The notes below the pieces were generated by a model. It was not told the origin of the DNA, searched no databases, and saw nothing but the letters and a program-made list of their open reading frames with translations. 64,000 nucleotides of DNA, taken from NCBI GenBank assembly GCA_947629905.1, contig CANRFM010000004.1, forward strand, positions 62,001-126,000. Direction: 5' to 3'. A program made the translations under genes and the position numbers. This stretch comes from an uncultured Clostridia bacterium (GTDB taxonomy: Bacteria; Bacillota; Clostridia; Oscillospirales; Ruminococcaceae). Below are positions 20,723 through 32,117 of the stretch, in pieces; within the stretch, counting starts at the first letter, position 1, and every line of letters begins with the position of its first letter.

Positions 20723-23700
20723 TCAGAACTGAAAGTCATCGCCCTCAGAAAAAGCATCTTCAATGTCCAGCGGTGTCGGTTCTGCGAACATATCGCCTTC
20801 GTCGTCGTCGTCCTCATCGTCCGGGAAATTGTCAATATCCTCCACATCGCCGGTCATGAAGCCATTTTCCTCAAATTCAGATTCATTGCTGTCATGCCGG
20901 AAGTCATCGGAATAGTCCGCAGACGGGATGACGATCTCATCGTCCTCTTCAAAATGCTGCTTGAGGTCGATCTCCTCATGGTTCTCGTCCAGTACCTTGA
21001 CATCCAGACCGAGAGACTGCATTTCCTTGATGAGTACCTTGAACGATTCCGGAATGCCCGGTTTCGGCACATTCTGTCCCTTGACAATGTGTTCATAGGT
21101 GTTGACACGGCCTATGGTATCGTCCGACTTGACAGTCAGGATCTCCTGCAATGTGTAGGCAGCGCCGTACGCTTCGAGCGCCCATACTTCCATTTCGCCG
21201 AAACGCTGACCGCCGAACTGCGCCTTACCGCCAAGCGGCTGCTGCGTTACCAGAGAGTAAGGACCTACGGAACGGGCATGAATTTTATCGTCAACCAGAT
21301 GGTGAAGTTTCAGGTAATACATATAGCCGACCGTGACACGGTTGTCAAATTTCTCGCCCGTTCTGCCGTCATAGAGCGTGAACTTGCCGTCCTCGTTCAT
21401 TTCCAGCGCACGGGGGTTGATGACCTTGTCCATTTTCCCGATCTCAAACGGTTCGTCACGGTAGGGCGCATTTTTTTCATTGGCTTCCCGGAAGCAGGCA
21501 CGGATGTCCTGTTCATGCGCACCGTCAAAGACCGGTGTCATGATGTGCCAGCCGAGCGCCTTAGCACTCATGCCGAGGTGTACTTCGAGCACCTGCCCGA
21601 TGTTCATACGGGACGGAACGCCCAGCGGATTCAGCACGATGTCGAGCGGTGTGCCATCCGGCAGGAAAGGCATATCCTCCTCCGGCAGGATACGGGACAC
21701 AACGCCCTTGTTGCCGTGTCTGCCTGCCATCTTGTCGCCGACAGAGATCTTACGCTTCTGCGCAATGTAGCAGCGCACGAGCATATTTACGCCTGTACCC
21801 AGTTCAGAAACTTCCGCATCGCTGTCCTCAGCGATCTTTTCGCCACGCTTGAAGATCTTCACGTCAATGACAACGCCGCCCTCACCGTGCGGTACTTTCA
21901 GGGAGTTGTCACGGACTTCTCTTGCCTTTTCGCCGAAAATTGCCCGGAGCAGACGTTCTTCGGCAGTCAGCTCCGTTTCACCCTTCGGGGTGACTTTGCC
22001 GACCAGAATGTCACCGGCAGTGACCTCTGCACCGATGCGGATAATACCGTGTTCATCAAGGTTCTTGAGGGCATCGTCGCCGACATTCGGGATGTCACGG
22101 GTGATCTCTTCCGGACCGAGTTTGGTGTCACGGCATTCCAGCTCATGTTCCTCGATGTGGATGGACGTGAACACATCCTCCCGGACAAGCCGTTCATTCA
22201 GGAGAACGGCATCCTCGTAGTTGTAGCCTTCCCACGTCATGAAGCCGATGAGGGCATTCTTGCCGAGGGAAATTTCACCATCAGCCGTTGCCGGACCGTC
22301 TGCCAGCACCTGTCCCTTGCGGACGGTCTCACCGACACTGACGATTGGACGCTGGTTGACACAGGTGTCCTGATTGGAGCGCTTGAACTTGATCAGTTCA
22401 TAGGTGTGGTCAATCTTGTCCGGATCCTGCACCACGACCCTGTCCGCAGAGACGGAAGTAACCGTACCGTCCGTTTCAGAGAGGACACATACGCCGGAGT
22501 CCACGGCTGCCTTGTATTCCATACCGGTGCCCACGAACGGGCGCTCGGTTTTCAGGAGCGGCACAGCCTGCCGCTGCATATTCGCACCCATGAGGGCACG
22601 GTTCGCATCATCGTTTTCGAGAAAGGGGATCATTGCCGTTGCAACGGAAACGACCATCTTCGGCGAAACGTCCATGAAGTCAACCTTGGAGTTCTCACAT
22701 TCGAGAATTTTATCCCGGAATCTTGCGGTAACTCTCGGACGTGCAAAGCGCCCGTCCTCTGTCAGGGGTTCATTCGCCTGTGCGACGATGAAGTTGTCCT
22801 CCACGTCAGCCGGCATATATACGACCTCATCCGTTACGATGCCGGTCGTTTTGTCCACACGGCGGTAGGGGGCTTCGATGAAGCCGTATTCATTGATCTT
22901 CGCAAATGTGGCAAGGTAGGAGATCAGACCGATGTTCGGACCTTCGGGGGTCTCGATCGGGCACATTCTGCCGTAGTGGGAATAGTGTACGTCACGCACC
23001 TCAAATCCGGCACGGTCACGGGACAGACCGCCCGGACCAAGCGCAGAAAGACGGCGCTTGTGTGTCAGTTCGGCAAGCGGGTTGTTCTGATCCATGAACT
23101 GCGAAAGGGGAGAGGAGCAGAAAAATTCCTTGACCTGTGAGGTGACGGGACGGATGTTGACGAGTGCCTGTGGGGTGATGACATCCATGTCCTGTGTCTG
23201 GAGGCTCATGCGCTCCCGGATGCCACGCTCCATTCTTGCCATGCCGGAACGCATGGTGTTCTGGAGCAGTTCGCCGACACGGCGGATACGGCGGTTGCCG
23301 AGGTGGTCGATGTCGTCGATATTGCCCACGCCCTCGCAGAGGTTGAGGAAGTAGGAAACGGAGGCAAAAATATCATCGAGCGTAATATGGTTGGGGACAA
23401 GTTCTTCGGCACGGCGTTTCATGACAGCTTTCAGCTCATCAGCGGGGGTGCTGTCGAGAATTTCCCGGAGTACACGCACGCAGACAAGCTCCTTGATGCC
23501 GATCTCTGCCGGATCGAAATCCACATAACCTGCCAGATCAACCATGCCGTTGCCGAGGACTTTGATCTCCTTTTCGACCATGCGGATGTTGGTCTGCCCG
23601 TTTTCGTCCGTGTAGAACTGCTTCGATTCCACGGTCAGGAAAGCTTCCATGACACCTGCCTGCTGGATTTCCTGCGCCTTGTCGTAGGTCAGCACTTCGC

Positions 23701-24628
23701 CGGCTTCGGCAAGCACTTCGCCGGTGACAGGATGCACGACCGGACGGGAAACGAGCCGCCCGGAGATCCTTGCGGCAATGCCGAGTTTCTTGTTATATTT
23801 ATACCGCCCGAACTTGCACAGGTCATAGCGCCGGGGGTCGAACAGCAGCATATCGAGATGGCTGGTCGCACTTTCCACAGTCGGCGGTTCACCGGGGCGG
23901 AGTTTTTTATAAACTTCGATCAGACCGTCATTGACGGTTTTGGTGGTGTCCTTCTGGAGAATGGTTTCATAGAGCCGTTCGTCATGCCCGAACTTCTCCT
24001 CGATCTCCAGATCCGTGCCAAGTCCGATGGCACGCAGGAACGTGGTCAGTGGGATCTTGCGGTTTTTATCGATACGGACATAGACGATGTCGTTGGAGTC
24101 CATTTCATATTCCAACCATGCACCACGGTTCGGGATAATGGTGGAACGGAACAGCTCCTTGCCGGTCTTGTCCTTTTCCATGTCATAGTAAACGCCGGGA
24201 GAACGCACCAACTGGGAAACGATGACACGCTCTGCACCGTTGATGACGAAAGTACCGCTGTCGGTCATGAGCGGGAAATCACCCATGAAGATCTCGCTTT
24301 CCTTGACCTCGCCTGTCTCCTTGTTCCAGAGTTTGGCGGTGACACGCAGGGGAGAGGCAAAGGTTGCCTGATGCTCCTTGGCTTTGGCGATGGTCTTGTA
24401 CTTGCGGGCTTCGTCATCAAAACGATACCCGGTAAAGGTCAGCACGAGGTTGCCGTTGTAATCTGTGGCAGCAAAATCACGGAACACTTCCTTGAGTCCC
24501 TCTTCACGGAACCACTTGTAGGAATTTTTCTGGATCTCGATCAGGTTTGGCATATCCAGAATTTCCGGGATCTTGCCAAAGCTCATCCTGACGTTTTTTC
24601 CGAGCTGTTTGGCGGTTACATTAACCAT
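20723..24628 (-). CDS. rpoB: DNA-directed RNA polymerase beta subunit
   Basis: [60 protein letters not shown]; directly upstream of rpoC. Confidence 0.98.
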   Translation of the reverse strand: MVNVTAKQLGKNVRMSFGKIPEILDMPNLIEIQKNSYKWFREEGLKEVFRDFAATDYNGNLVLTFTGYRFDDEARKYKTIAKAKEHQATFASPLRVTAKLWNKETGEVKESEIFMGDFPLMTDSGTFVINGAERVIVSQLVRSPGVYYDMEKDKTGKELFRSTIIPNRGAWLEYEMDSNDIVYVRIDKNRKIPLTTFLRAIGLGTDLEIEEKFGHDERLYETILQKDTTKTVNDGLIEVYKKLRPGEPPTVESATSHLDMLLFDPRRYDLCKFGRYKYNKKLGIAARISGRLVSRPVVHPVTGEVLAEAGEVLTYDKAQEIQQAGVMEAFLTVESKQFYTDENGQTNIRMVEKEIKVLGNGMVDLAGYVDFDPAEIGIKELVCVRVLREILDSTPADELKAVMKRRAEELVPNHITLDDIFASVSYFLNLCEGVGNIDDIDHLGNRRIRRVGELLQNTMRSGMARMERGIRERMSLQTQDMDVITPQALVNIRPVTSQVKEFFCSSPLSQFMDQNNPLAELTHKRRLSALGPGGLSRDRAGFEVRDVHYSHYGRMCPIETPEGPNIGLISYLATFAKINEYGFIEAPYRRVDKTTGIVTDEVVYMPADVEDNFIVAQANEPLTEDGRFARPRVTARFRDKILECENSKVDFMDVSPKMVVSVATAMIPFLENDDANRALMGANMQRQAVPLLKTERPFVGTGMEYKAAVDSGVCVLSETDGTVTSVSADRVVVQDPDKIDHTYELIKFKRSNQDTCVNQRPIVSVGETVRKGQVLADGPATADGEISLGKNALIGFMTWEGYNYEDAVLLNERLVREDVFTSIHIEEHELECRDTKLGPEEITRDIPNVGDDALKNLDEHGIIRIGAEVTAGDILVGKVTPKGETELTAEERLLRAIFGEKAREVRDNSLKVPHGEGGVVIDVKIFKRGEKIAEDSDAEVSELGTGVNMLVRCYIAQKRKISVGDKMAGRHGNKGVVSRILPEEDMPFLPDGTPLDIVLNPLGVPSRMNIGQVLEVHLGMSAKALGWHIMTPVFDGAHEQDIRACFREANEKNAPYRDEPFEIGKMDKVINPRALEMNEDGKFTLYDGRTGEKFDNRVTVGYMYYLKLHHLVDDKIHARSVGPYSLVTQQPLGGKAQFGGQRFGEMEVWALEAYGAAYTLQEILTVKSDDTIGRVNTYEHIVKGQNVPKPGIPESFKVLIKEMQSLGLDVKVLDENHEEIDLKQHFEEDDEIVIPSADYSDDFRHDSNESEFEENGFMTGDVEDIDNFPDDEDDDDEGDMFAEPTPLDIEDAFSEGDDFQF

Positions 24629-24674
24629 AGGCGGATACCTCCTTACAGATTTTGAAAAAATTTTCCGCCGGGGC

Positions 24675-24703
24675 TTGACAAAACCCGCCGGATGTGCTAT
24701 ACT
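24675..24703 (+). promoter_or_regulatory. Near-consensus plus-strand promoter inside the rpoB leader region
   Basis: TTGACA-N17-TATACT, about 270 nt upstream of rpsL and antisense to the rpoB leader. Confidence 0.5.
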
Positions 24704-24746
24704 ATTCTGCCTGACTGCGGCGATCCGCCACAGCGAACATTTATTT

Positions 24747-24776
24747 ATTTTATCATATTATAATATCCTTTGTCAA
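24747..24776 (-). promoter_or_regulatory. Candidate rpoBC promoter
   Basis: Reverse strand TTGACA-N18-TAAAAT. Confidence 0.45.
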
Positions 24777-24894
24777 GTAGATTTCCAAATTTCGTAGATC
24801 TATACAATTTTCATACAATAATTTTGGAAATTATGCAAGCGGATGACGGCAGAAAAAATTTTCCTGAAAAAACGAAAAAATTTTTTGTTTCCCC

Positions 24895-24923
24895 TTGACA
24901 AATGCGGAAAAATGGTGTATAAT
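24895..24923 (+). promoter_or_regulatory. Consensus promoter of the rpsL-rpsG-fusA operon
   Basis: TTGACA-N17-TATAAT preceded by A/T tracts. Confidence 0.85.
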
Positions 24924-24930
24924 AGCAAGG

Positions 24931-24950
24931 TATGCGGTGTTTGCCGCATA
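24931..24950 (+). promoter_or_regulatory. 5' leader stem-loop of rpsL transcript
   Basis: TATGCGG-TGTTTG-CCGCATA, immediately downstream of the predicted transcription start. Confidence 0.55.
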
Positions 24951-24975
24951 AATTTACTAAAAAGGAGGAAACCAA

Positions 24976-25398
24976 ATGCCAACATTTAACCAGCTCGTGC
25001 GCAAGGGCAGAAAGATGCAGGTCTCCAAGTCCACAGCACCGGCACTCCAGAAAGGCTACAATGCCAAGAAGAAGGTGCAGATCGACCAGAGCGCTCCCCA
25101 GAAAAGAGGCGTGTGCACTGTCGTAAAGACCACCACCCCGAAGAAGCCGAACTCTGCTATGCGTAAGATCGCCAGAGTTAAGCTGACAAACGGTTACGAG
25201 GTAACATCCTACATTCCGGGTATCGGGCACAATCTGCAGGAACACTCTGTTGTGCTCATCCGTGGCGGACGTGTCAAGGATCTCCCCGGTGTGCGTTACC
25301 ACATCATCCGTGGCGCACTCGATGCACAGGGCGTGGCAAACCGTGGTCAGGCACGTTCCAAGTACGGTGCCAAGAAGCCCAAGGCAGGCAAGAAGTAA
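24976..25398 (+). CDS. rpsL: 30S ribosomal protein S12
   Basis: [49 protein letters not shown]. Confidence 0.98.
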   Translation: MPTFNQLVRKGRKMQVSKSTAPALQKGYNAKKKVQIDQSAPQKRGVCTVVKTTTPKKPNSAMRKIARVKLTNGYEVTSYIPGIGHNLQEHSVVLIRGGRVKDLPGVRYHIIRGALDAQGVANRGQARSKYGAKKPKAGKK

Positions 25399-25574
25399 GC
25401 CGCCAAAACTGCAAATTTATGTGAATCATTGATTACCACAGGTGTGTGGAGTCTTTATATAGATGCGTTCTGTACAAAGCCTCTCCCCTGACGTGCCGGC
25501 AGGTGCCGGACGAGTACCTATGAATTCACGCCTGCGGAACGTTCCGCACAACTAATGTGAAGGAGGGAAGCGAA

Positions 25575-26045
25575 ATGCCAAGAAGAGGTAATGTCGCAAA
25601 GCGTGATGTGCTGGAAGACCCGGTTTACAATTCCAAGCTCGTGACACGTCTGATCAACAACGTGATGCTGGACGGTAAGAAGGGTGTAGCACAGAAAATT
25701 GTTTACGGTGCATTTGAGATCGTGGCTGAGAAGTCCGGCAGAGATGCGCTGGAGGTCTTTGAGGAAGCCATGGAAAACATCATGCCGCAGCTGGAGGTCA
25801 AGGCACGCCGTCTGGGCGGTGCGACCTATCAGGTGCCCATGGAAGTCCGTCCGGAGCGCAGACAGACGCTCGGTCTGAGATGGATCACCAAGTATGCCAG
25901 ACTTCGTAACGAAAAGACCATGAAGGAAAGACTTGCAGGAGAGATCCTCGATGCGCTCAACAACACCGGCGGTGCCTGCAAGAAGCGTGAGGATACCCAC
26001 AAGATGGCAGAGGCAAACAAGGCGTTTGCTCACTACCGCTGGTAA
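25575..26045 (+). CDS. rpsG: 30S ribosomal protein S7
   Basis: [40 protein letters not shown]; start at internal ATG 25575 after AGGAGG (ORF track starts 6 codons earlier). Confidence 0.97.
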   Translation: MPRRGNVAKRDVLEDPVYNSKLVTRLINNVMLDGKKGVAQKIVYGAFEIVAEKSGRDALEVFEEAMENIMPQLEVKARRLGGATYQVPMEVRPERRQTLGLRWITKYARLRNEKTMKERLAGEILDALNNTGGACKKREDTHKMAEANKAFAHYRW

Positions 26046-26073
26046 GTATCCTGCGGTATAAGGAGGAAATGCT

Positions 26074-28152
26074 ATGCCAAGAGATTGTACTCTGGAAAGA
26101 ACCAGAAATATCGGCATCATGGCGCACATCGATGCCGGCAAGACCACTACCACAGAGCGTATCCTGTTCTATACCGGTATCAACCATAAGATCGGCGAGA
26201 CCCACGAGGGGGCTGCCACCATGGACTGGATGATACAGGAGAAAGAAAGAGGTATCACGATCACTTCTGCCGCTACGACTGCTTACTGGGCAGGTCACAG
26301 AATCAATATCATCGACACACCCGGGCACGTGGATTTCACGGTCGAGGTCGAGCGTTCCCTGCGTGTACTGGACGGCTCTGTGACGGTTTTATGCGCTAAG
26401 GGCGGCGTAGAACCGCAGTCTGAAACCGTATGGAGACAGGCAGATAAGTACAAAGTGCCGAGAATGGCTTATGTCAACAAGATGGACATCATGGGTGCGG
26501 ACTTCTACAGGGTCGTAGACATGATGCATGACCGTCTGAAGTGCAATGCCGTTCCGATCCAGCTGCCGATCGGCGCTGAGGAGACATTCAAGGGAATCAT
26601 TGACCTTGTGGAAATGAAGGCATATGTGTACTATGACGACATCGGCAAGGATATCCGTGTGGAAGAAATCCCGGACGATATGAAGGAAAAGGCACAGGAA
26701 TACCATGAGTCTTTGCTCGAACACGTTGCCGAGCAGGATGAGGCACTGATGGAGAAGTATTTTGCAGGCGAGGAGCTTACCATTGAGGAGATCAAAGCCT
26801 GCATCAGAAAGTCTACGCTTGCCAATACGATGGTACCTGTTACCTGCGGTACTTCTTACAAGAACAAGGGCGTACAGAAGCTTCTGGATGCCATTGTAGA
26901 TTATATGCCCTCTCCGCTGGACGTTCCGGCTATCACAGGCGTGAACCCGGAAACTGGTGAGGAGGAGAAAAGACCCTCTTCGGACGACGAGCCGTTTGCA
27001 GCACTGGCATTCAAGATCGCAACCGATCCGTTTGTCGGAAAGCTGACATTCTTCCGTGTGTACTCCGGTGTGCTGGAGGCAGGTTCTGGTGTACTCAACT
27101 CCACCAAGGACAAGCACGAGAGGATCGGGCGTATCGTTCAGATGCACGCCAATGCCCGGAAGGAACTGGAAAAAGTGTACTCCGGCGATATTGCCGCTGC
27201 GATCGGTCTGAAAGTGACCACCACGGGCGATACGCTTTGTGACGAAAATCATCCGGTTATTCTCGAATCCATGGAATTCCCGGAGCCTGTTATCAACCTT
27301 GCGATCGAGCCGAAGACCAAAGCCGGTCAGGAAAAGATGGGTATCGCACTTGCCAAGCTGGCAGAGGAAGACCCGACATTCCGGACATGGACGGACGAGG
27401 AGACCGGTCAGACGATCATCGCCGGCATGGGCGAGCTGCATCTGGATATTATCGTAGACAGACTGCTGCGTGAGTTCAAGGTCGAGGCAGATGTCGGCGC
27501 ACCGCAGGTATCCTACAAGGAAACCATCAAGGGCAATGCCGATGTGGATTACAAGTACAAGAAGCAGACCGGTGGTTCGGGTCAGTACGGTCATGTCAAG
27601 ATCCGTGTTTCTCCGAATGAATCCGGCAAGGGCTATGAATTCGTCAACTCCGTTGTCGGCGGTTCTATCCCGAAGGAATATATCCCGGCAGTCGATGCCG
27701 GTATCCAAGGCGCAATGCAGGCTGGTATCTTGGCAGGCTATCAGGTAGTCGATGTCAAGGTCGAGCTGTATGATGGATCGTACCATGAAGTAGACTCCTC
27801 GGAAATGGCATTCAAGATCGCCGGTTCTATGGCGTTCAAGGAGGCTATGCGCAAGGCAAGCCCTGCTCTGATGGAGCCGATCATGAAGGTCTCTGTCATT
27901 GCACCGGACGATTATCTGGGCAATATCATCGGCGACCTCAGCTCCCGCCGTGGTGAGATCCTCGGTCAGGAGACAAGACCCGGTACTGTGCAGGTCGATG
28001 CACTCGTTCCGCTTTCGGAGATGTTCGGCTACTCCAATAACCTGCGTTCCAACACACAGGGACGTGGGCAGTATTCCATGGAGCCGCACAGCTACAAGGA
28101 AGTACCGAAGAACATTGCAGAAGGCATCATGACATCCCGCAACAAGGGCTGA
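26074..28152 (+). CDS. fusA: Elongation factor G
   Basis: G1 [54 protein letters not shown]. Confidence 0.98.
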   Translation: MPRDCTLERTRNIGIMAHIDAGKTTTTERILFYTGINHKIGETHEGAATMDWMIQEKERGITITSAATTAYWAGHRINIIDTPGHVDFTVEVERSLRVLDGSVTVLCAKGGVEPQSETVWRQADKYKVPRMAYVNKMDIMGADFYRVVDMMHDRLKCNAVPIQLPIGAEETFKGIIDLVEMKAYVYYDDIGKDIRVEEIPDDMKEKAQEYHESLLEHVAEQDEALMEKYFAGEELTIEEIKACIRKSTLANTMVPVTCGTSYKNKGVQKLLDAIVDYMPSPLDVPAITGVNPETGEEEKRPSSDDEPFAALAFKIATDPFVGKLTFFRVYSGVLEAGSGVLNSTKDKHERIGRIVQMHANARKELEKVYSGDIAAAIGLKVTTTGDTLCDENHPVILESMEFPEPVINLAIEPKTKAGQEKMGIALAKLAEEDPTFRTWTDEETGQTIIAGMGELHLDIIVDRLLREFKVEADVGAPQVSYKETIKGNADVDYKYKKQTGGSGQYGHVKIRVSPNESGKGYEFVNSVVGGSIPKEYIPAVDAGIQGAMQAGILAGYQVVDVKVELYDGSYHEVDSSEMAFKIAGSMAFKEAMRKASPALMEPIMKVSVIAPDDYLGNIIGDLSSRRGEILGQETRPGTVQVDALVPLSEMFGYSNNLRSNTQGRGQYSMEPHSYKEVPKNIAEGIMTSRNKG

Positions 28153-28227
28153 TCTGCTTCTGCTGAATGCATTTCCGGACGGAATGCAGGTTTTTGGGAA
28201 TTCGGTAAGAAATTTTTTCAAAAACAC

Positions 28228-28256
28228 TTGCATTCCGGTGGGAAATGTGGTATAAT
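28228..28256 (+). promoter_or_regulatory. Promoter of tuf
   Basis: TTGCAT-N17-TATAAT, TGG before the -10. Confidence 0.75.
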
Positions 28257-28269
28257 ACTGTTATCGGAT

Positions 28270-28286
28270 GCTGCGGCATACGCAGC
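28270..28286 (+). promoter_or_regulatory. 5' leader stem-loop of tuf
   Basis: GCTGCG-GCATA-CGCAGC. Confidence 0.5.
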
Positions 28287-28323
28287 TGGATAAACCAAAT
28301 TGAATTCTAAGGAGGAAATTCCA

Positions 28324-29523
28324 ATGGCAAAGGCAAAATTTGAGCGTACTAAGCCGCACGTAAACATTGGTACGATCGGTCACGTTGACCACGGTAAGAC
28401 CACGTTGACTGCTGCTATCACCAAGACTCTCGCTATGAAGGGTCAGGCTAAGTATGAGGCTTACGATATGATCGATAAGGCTCCTGAGGAGAGAGAGCGT
28501 GGTATCACGATCAACACCGCTCACGTTGAGTATGAGACAGACAAGCGTCACTATGCTCACGTGGACTGCCCCGGTCATGCTGACTATGTAAAGAACATGA
28601 TCACCGGTGCTGCACAGATGGACGGCGCAATTCTCGTTGTTGCTGCATCTGACGGTCCTATGGCACAGACCAAGGAGCACATCCTGCTTGCTCGTCAGGT
28701 AGGCGTTCCGGCTATCGTTGTATTCATGAACAAGGCTGATCAGGTCGATGACGAAGAGCTGCTCGAGCTGGTTGAGATGGATATCCGTGATACCCTGACT
28801 TCCTATGACTTCCCGGGCGATGATATTCCGATCATCAAGGGCTCTGCGCTGAAGGCTCTGGAAGCGCCGGATGACCTCAGCGACCCGGCTTACGCACCGA
28901 TCCTTGAGCTGATGGATGCAGTAGACAACTACATCCCGACACCTGAGAGAGACGATGCAAAGCCGTTCCTGATGCCGATCGAGGACACCATGACAATTTC
29001 CGGCCGTGGTACGGTTGTTACCGGCCGTGTAGAGCGTGGTAAGCTGAATGTCGGCGAGGAAGTTGAGATCGTTGGCCTGAAGGACGAGAAGACCAAGACA
29101 GTTGTTACCGGTCTGGAAATGTTCCGTAAGACTCTTGATTTCTGCGAAGCTGGCGACAATGTTGGCGCACTGCTCCGTGGTATCCAGAGAAAGGACGTTG
29201 AGAGAGGACAGGTACTCTGCAAGCCCGGTTCCATTCATCCGCACACCAAGTTTACCGGTCAGGTATACGTGCTGAAGAAGGAAGAGGGCGGTCGTCATAC
29301 ACCGTTCTTCAACAAGTACAAGCCGCAGTTCTATTTCAGAACCACTGACGTTACCGGCTCCATCACTCTGCCTGAGGGCGTTGAGATGTGCCGCCCCGGT
29401 GACAACGTTGAGATGCACGTTGAGCTGATCACTCCGATCGCTATCGAGCAGAATCTGCGTTTCGCTATCCGTGAGGGTGGCAGAACCGTTGGTTCTGGTG
29501 TGGTTATCTCCATCGACGAGTAA
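28324..29523 (+). CDS. tuf: Elongation factor Tu
   Basis: [34 protein letters not shown]; start at 28324 rather than the 28300 ORF start. Confidence 0.98.
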   Translation: MAKAKFERTKPHVNIGTIGHVDHGKTTLTAAITKTLAMKGQAKYEAYDMIDKAPEERERGITINTAHVEYETDKRHYAHVDCPGHADYVKNMITGAAQMDGAILVVAASDGPMAQTKEHILLARQVGVPAIVVFMNKADQVDDEELLELVEMDIRDTLTSYDFPGDDIPIIKGSALKALEAPDDLSDPAYAPILELMDAVDNYIPTPERDDAKPFLMPIEDTMTISGRGTVVTGRVERGKLNVGEEVEIVGLKDEKTKTVVTGLEMFRKTLDFCEAGDNVGALLRGIQRKDVERGQVLCKPGSIHPHTKFTGQVYVLKKEEGGRHTPFFNKYKPQFYFRTTDVTGSITLPEGVEMCRPGDNVEMHVELITPIAIEQNLRFAIREGGRTVGSGVVISIDE

Positions 29524-29533
29524 AATACGCTCA

Positions 29534-29562
29534 AAAGAGGACAGGAAACTGTCCTCTTTTTT
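29534..29562 (+). terminator. Intrinsic terminator of tuf
   Basis: AAAGAGGACAG-GAAA-CTGTCCTCTTTTTT. Confidence 0.9.
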
Positions 29563-29576
29563 GTGTGTTGCTATGG

Positions 29577-29607
29577 GCAAATTCACTAAAATAATTGGTG
29601 AATTTGC
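29577..29607. promoter_or_regulatory. Perfect 10-bp inverted repeat upstream of the GH26 promoter
   Basis: GCAAATTCAC-TAAAATAATTG-GTGAATTTGC, ending 19 nt before the candidate -35. Confidence 0.55.
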
Positions 29608-29626
29608 ATAAAAATCTAAACAGCTC

Positions 29627-29655
29627 TTGCAAGTCTGACGGAGAAATGGTATAAT
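29627..29655 (+). promoter_or_regulatory. Promoter of the GH26-dockerin gene
   Basis: TTGCAA-N17-TATAAT with TGG before the -10. Confidence 0.7.
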
Positions 29656-29728
29656 GATAATTGTAGAAATATCTACTTTCAGGAAAAAATGCTTCACAGT
29701 TTTTCCTATATTATCCTGAGGGAGGAAG

Positions 29729-32047
29729 ATGATGATGAAGAAAAGAAGATTTGCCGGCGGCACTTTGGCTGCGGCAATGCTTGTGAACACGCTTCTGGTG
29801 ATGCCGATGCCGGCTGCTGCGGTAAATGTCAAGGCAGAGTTCGAGGACGGCGAGACGGTGAATGATGCGACCGTTCAGACGGACGGGGAAGGCTATTCCG
29901 GCACTGGGTATGTGTTCCTTGGTAACAACGAGGGAACGCTCCCGGAAGCATCTGTAACAGTGGACATCGAGGAAGCAGGCGATTATTCGCTGAAAATTGC
30001 CTACTCTGCCCCCTACGGCAGCAAGCAGGGCAATGTCACGGTCAATGGCGAGGGCTTGACGACCGCAAAGTTTGACGAGTGCGAGGAGTTCAAAGAACTG
30101 GATCTGGGCAGGGTTTCACTCAAGGCTGGTGAAAATACCATTGCCGTTGTCGGCACATGGGGCTGGACAAACCTTGACTATGTGCTGGTAACGGACTACG
30201 TTGCACCGACACGCCCGGAGATCAAGGCAACACAGACCAGCACCTGCGACCCCGATGCGATCGAAAGCACCAAGCAGGTCATGGCGTACTTGGCAAGCAT
30301 TTACGGCAAGCAGTTCCTTGTCGGACAGCAGGAGATCTATCACGGCGGTCCGCATGATGAAGAAACCGAATTCAAGTATCTCGAAGAAACTACCGGAAAA
30401 CTCCCGGCGATCCGTGGCTTTGACTTTGGCAACTACTGCAATCCCTGCTTCGGCAGTGATGACGGCAGCTTTAGCCGTGCTATGGAATGGGGACAGAAAG
30501 GCGGTATCGTTACCGCATCGTTCCACCTGAATGTGCCGACAGATTTTGCAAGCTATGAGATCGGTTCTTCCCTTGGCTTTGACAAGACGACCTATTCTGA
30601 AAAGACAGATTTCTCTCCGTCAAAGGCTGCTGAGGAAGGCACGAAAGAAAACCAGTACTATACACAGTCGCTGGATGTTTTAGCGGAACAGTTCCAGAAA
30701 TTGCAGGAGCAGAACATTACTGTCCTCTGGAGACCGCTGCACGAAGCAGAGGGCAACGGCGGTGAGAATACCTCTTGGTTCTGGTGGGGCAGAGAGGGCT
30801 CTAAGGCATACAAGGAACTGTGGAAGTTTACGTATGACTACCTGACGAATGTCAAGGGCTGCCACAACCTCATCTGGGAGTGGAACAGCTATGACTACAG
30901 CACTTCCGCTAACTGGTACCCGGGCGATCAGTATGTAGACATCATGGGCTATGACAAGTACAACTGCAACGGCGGACAGTCGCACAATGTCAGCTCGATC
31001 GCTGATACGTTCTACAACATCATGGAACGTTTCAACAGTGCAAAGATGGTCGCTATGTTTGAGTGCGACTCCATTCCGACACTTGCCAATATTGAAGGCG
31101 ATCAGGCTGGATGGCTGTACTATATGCCGTGGTATGACGGCGGTAATGAGAGCACCAATTTTGTCAGCAACCCGAATATCAACGACCCGGCTGACCTCAA
31201 GGAGCTGTACAACAGCGAAATGTGCATCACGCTCGATGAGCTGCCGGACTTCGGCACGATCGTGATCGACCCCGATGCTACGAATCCGGTTGAGAATACC
31301 GAACCGGAAGAACCGGAAGAGGGGCACGCAAGCATTGCCTTTGACAAAAAGAACAATATCTATCAGATCGACCTGCCGGAACCGGGCGATGTGGTCTGCC
31401 TGAAGATCGTGCTTGCGGATGATGCGATCAATTATGCAAACGGCTGCCTTGGTGTTTCCGTCGAGGTGGACGGGGAGTACTACTGGGCAAATGTGCAGTG
31501 GGAAACCACGAAGAGCGGTGTCGTAGAGGTTGACCTTGTGAAAGACCTGTACAATGTATCCCTCGGCACGGATGTACTGGAGGAGGACGATCCGGTCATT
31601 GACGCTGTCAAGGAACAGCTCAACCAGCAGAAGTCTTTCCAAGGGCAGATCTGGTACGCAGGTATCGGCGAGGATGCTGCGGATACGGCAGATGTTTCCA
31701 TCGTGGATGCTTGGGTGAAGAAGGACACCGGGGACACAGACCCGACAGAAGAAGTGACAGAAACGGATGAACCAACGGATGAACCGACAGAATCGGAAGA
31801 TCCGACTGCGCCTGCACCGAGCGGTGTTGTATATGGTGACGTGCAGGTGGACGGTAAGGTGAATCTTGCGGATGTCATTGAGATAAACCGTTTCCTGATG
31901 AACCTCACAACGCTGGATGATGAGCAGCTGCTCAATGGTGATGTTGACCTGAATGGTATCGTTGAGCCGAATGATGCGCTGAGTGTTCTGCGCTTTGTGA
32001 TCGAGATGATCCCTGAGCTGCCTGAACCCGTCGAAGCTGGAGAATAA
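29729..32047 (+). CDS. Secreted CBM35-GH26 mannanase-like protein with unassigned beta-rich module and C-terminal dockerin
   Basis: Signal peptide; CBM35-like AEFEDGETVNDA...GWTNLDYVLV; GH26 WRPLHEAEGNGGENTSWFWWG and nucleophile region MVAMFECDSIPTL; dockerin duplicate GDVQVDGKVNLADVIEINRFLMN / GDVDLNGIVEPNDALSVLRFVI. Confidence 0.92.
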   Translation: MMMKKRRFAGGTLAAAMLVNTLLVMPMPAAAVNVKAEFEDGETVNDATVQTDGEGYSGTGYVFLGNNEGTLPEASVTVDIEEAGDYSLKIAYSAPYGSKQGNVTVNGEGLTTAKFDECEEFKELDLGRVSLKAGENTIAVVGTWGWTNLDYVLVTDYVAPTRPEIKATQTSTCDPDAIESTKQVMAYLASIYGKQFLVGQQEIYHGGPHDEETEFKYLEETTGKLPAIRGFDFGNYCNPCFGSDDGSFSRAMEWGQKGGIVTASFHLNVPTDFASYEIGSSLGFDKTTYSEKTDFSPSKAAEEGTKENQYYTQSLDVLAEQFQKLQEQNITVLWRPLHEAEGNGGENTSWFWWGREGSKAYKELWKFTYDYLTNVKGCHNLIWEWNSYDYSTSANWYPGDQYVDIMGYDKYNCNGGQSHNVSSIADTFYNIMERFNSAKMVAMFECDSIPTLANIEGDQAGWLYYMPWYDGGNESTNFVSNPNINDPADLKELYNSEMCITLDELPDFGTIVIDPDATNPVENTEPEEPEEGHASIAFDKKNNIYQIDLPEPGDVVCLKIVLADDAINYANGCLGVSVEVDGEYYWANVQWETTKSGVVEVDLVKDLYNVSLGTDVLEEDDPVIDAVKEQLNQQKSFQGQIWYAGIGEDAADTADVSIVDAWVKKDTGDTDPTEEVTETDEPTDEPTESEDPTAPAPSGVVYGDVQVDGKVNLADVIEINRFLMNLTTLDDEQLLNGDVDLNGIVEPNDALSVLRFVIEMIPELPEPVEAGE

Positions 32048-32050
32048 AGC

Positions 32051-32078
32051 AAAAGGGGCACCGGAAGGTGCTCCTTTT
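32051..32078 (+). terminator. Intrinsic terminator after the GH26 gene
   Basis: AAAAGGGGCACC-GGAA-GGTGCTCCTTTTTG. Confidence 0.8.
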
Positions 32079-32117
32079 TGTCTGTCCAGAAACCCGGAAT
32101 GCTGGTGTATTAGAAGT

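Noticed and set aside
20615-23140. 841-aa plus-strand ORF
   Set aside because: Antisense to rpoB; arises from codon bias of a long conserved gene.
23303-24655. 450-aa plus-strand ORF
   Set aside because: Antisense to the rpoB 5' half.
24629-24720. Riboswitch or L10-type leader upstream of rpoB
   Set aside because: Only small hairpins visible; no conserved riboswitch consensus recognised and no rplJL genes follow.
26389-28233. 614-aa minus-strand ORF and 28261..29832
   Set aside because: Antisense to fusA and tuf, both unambiguous.
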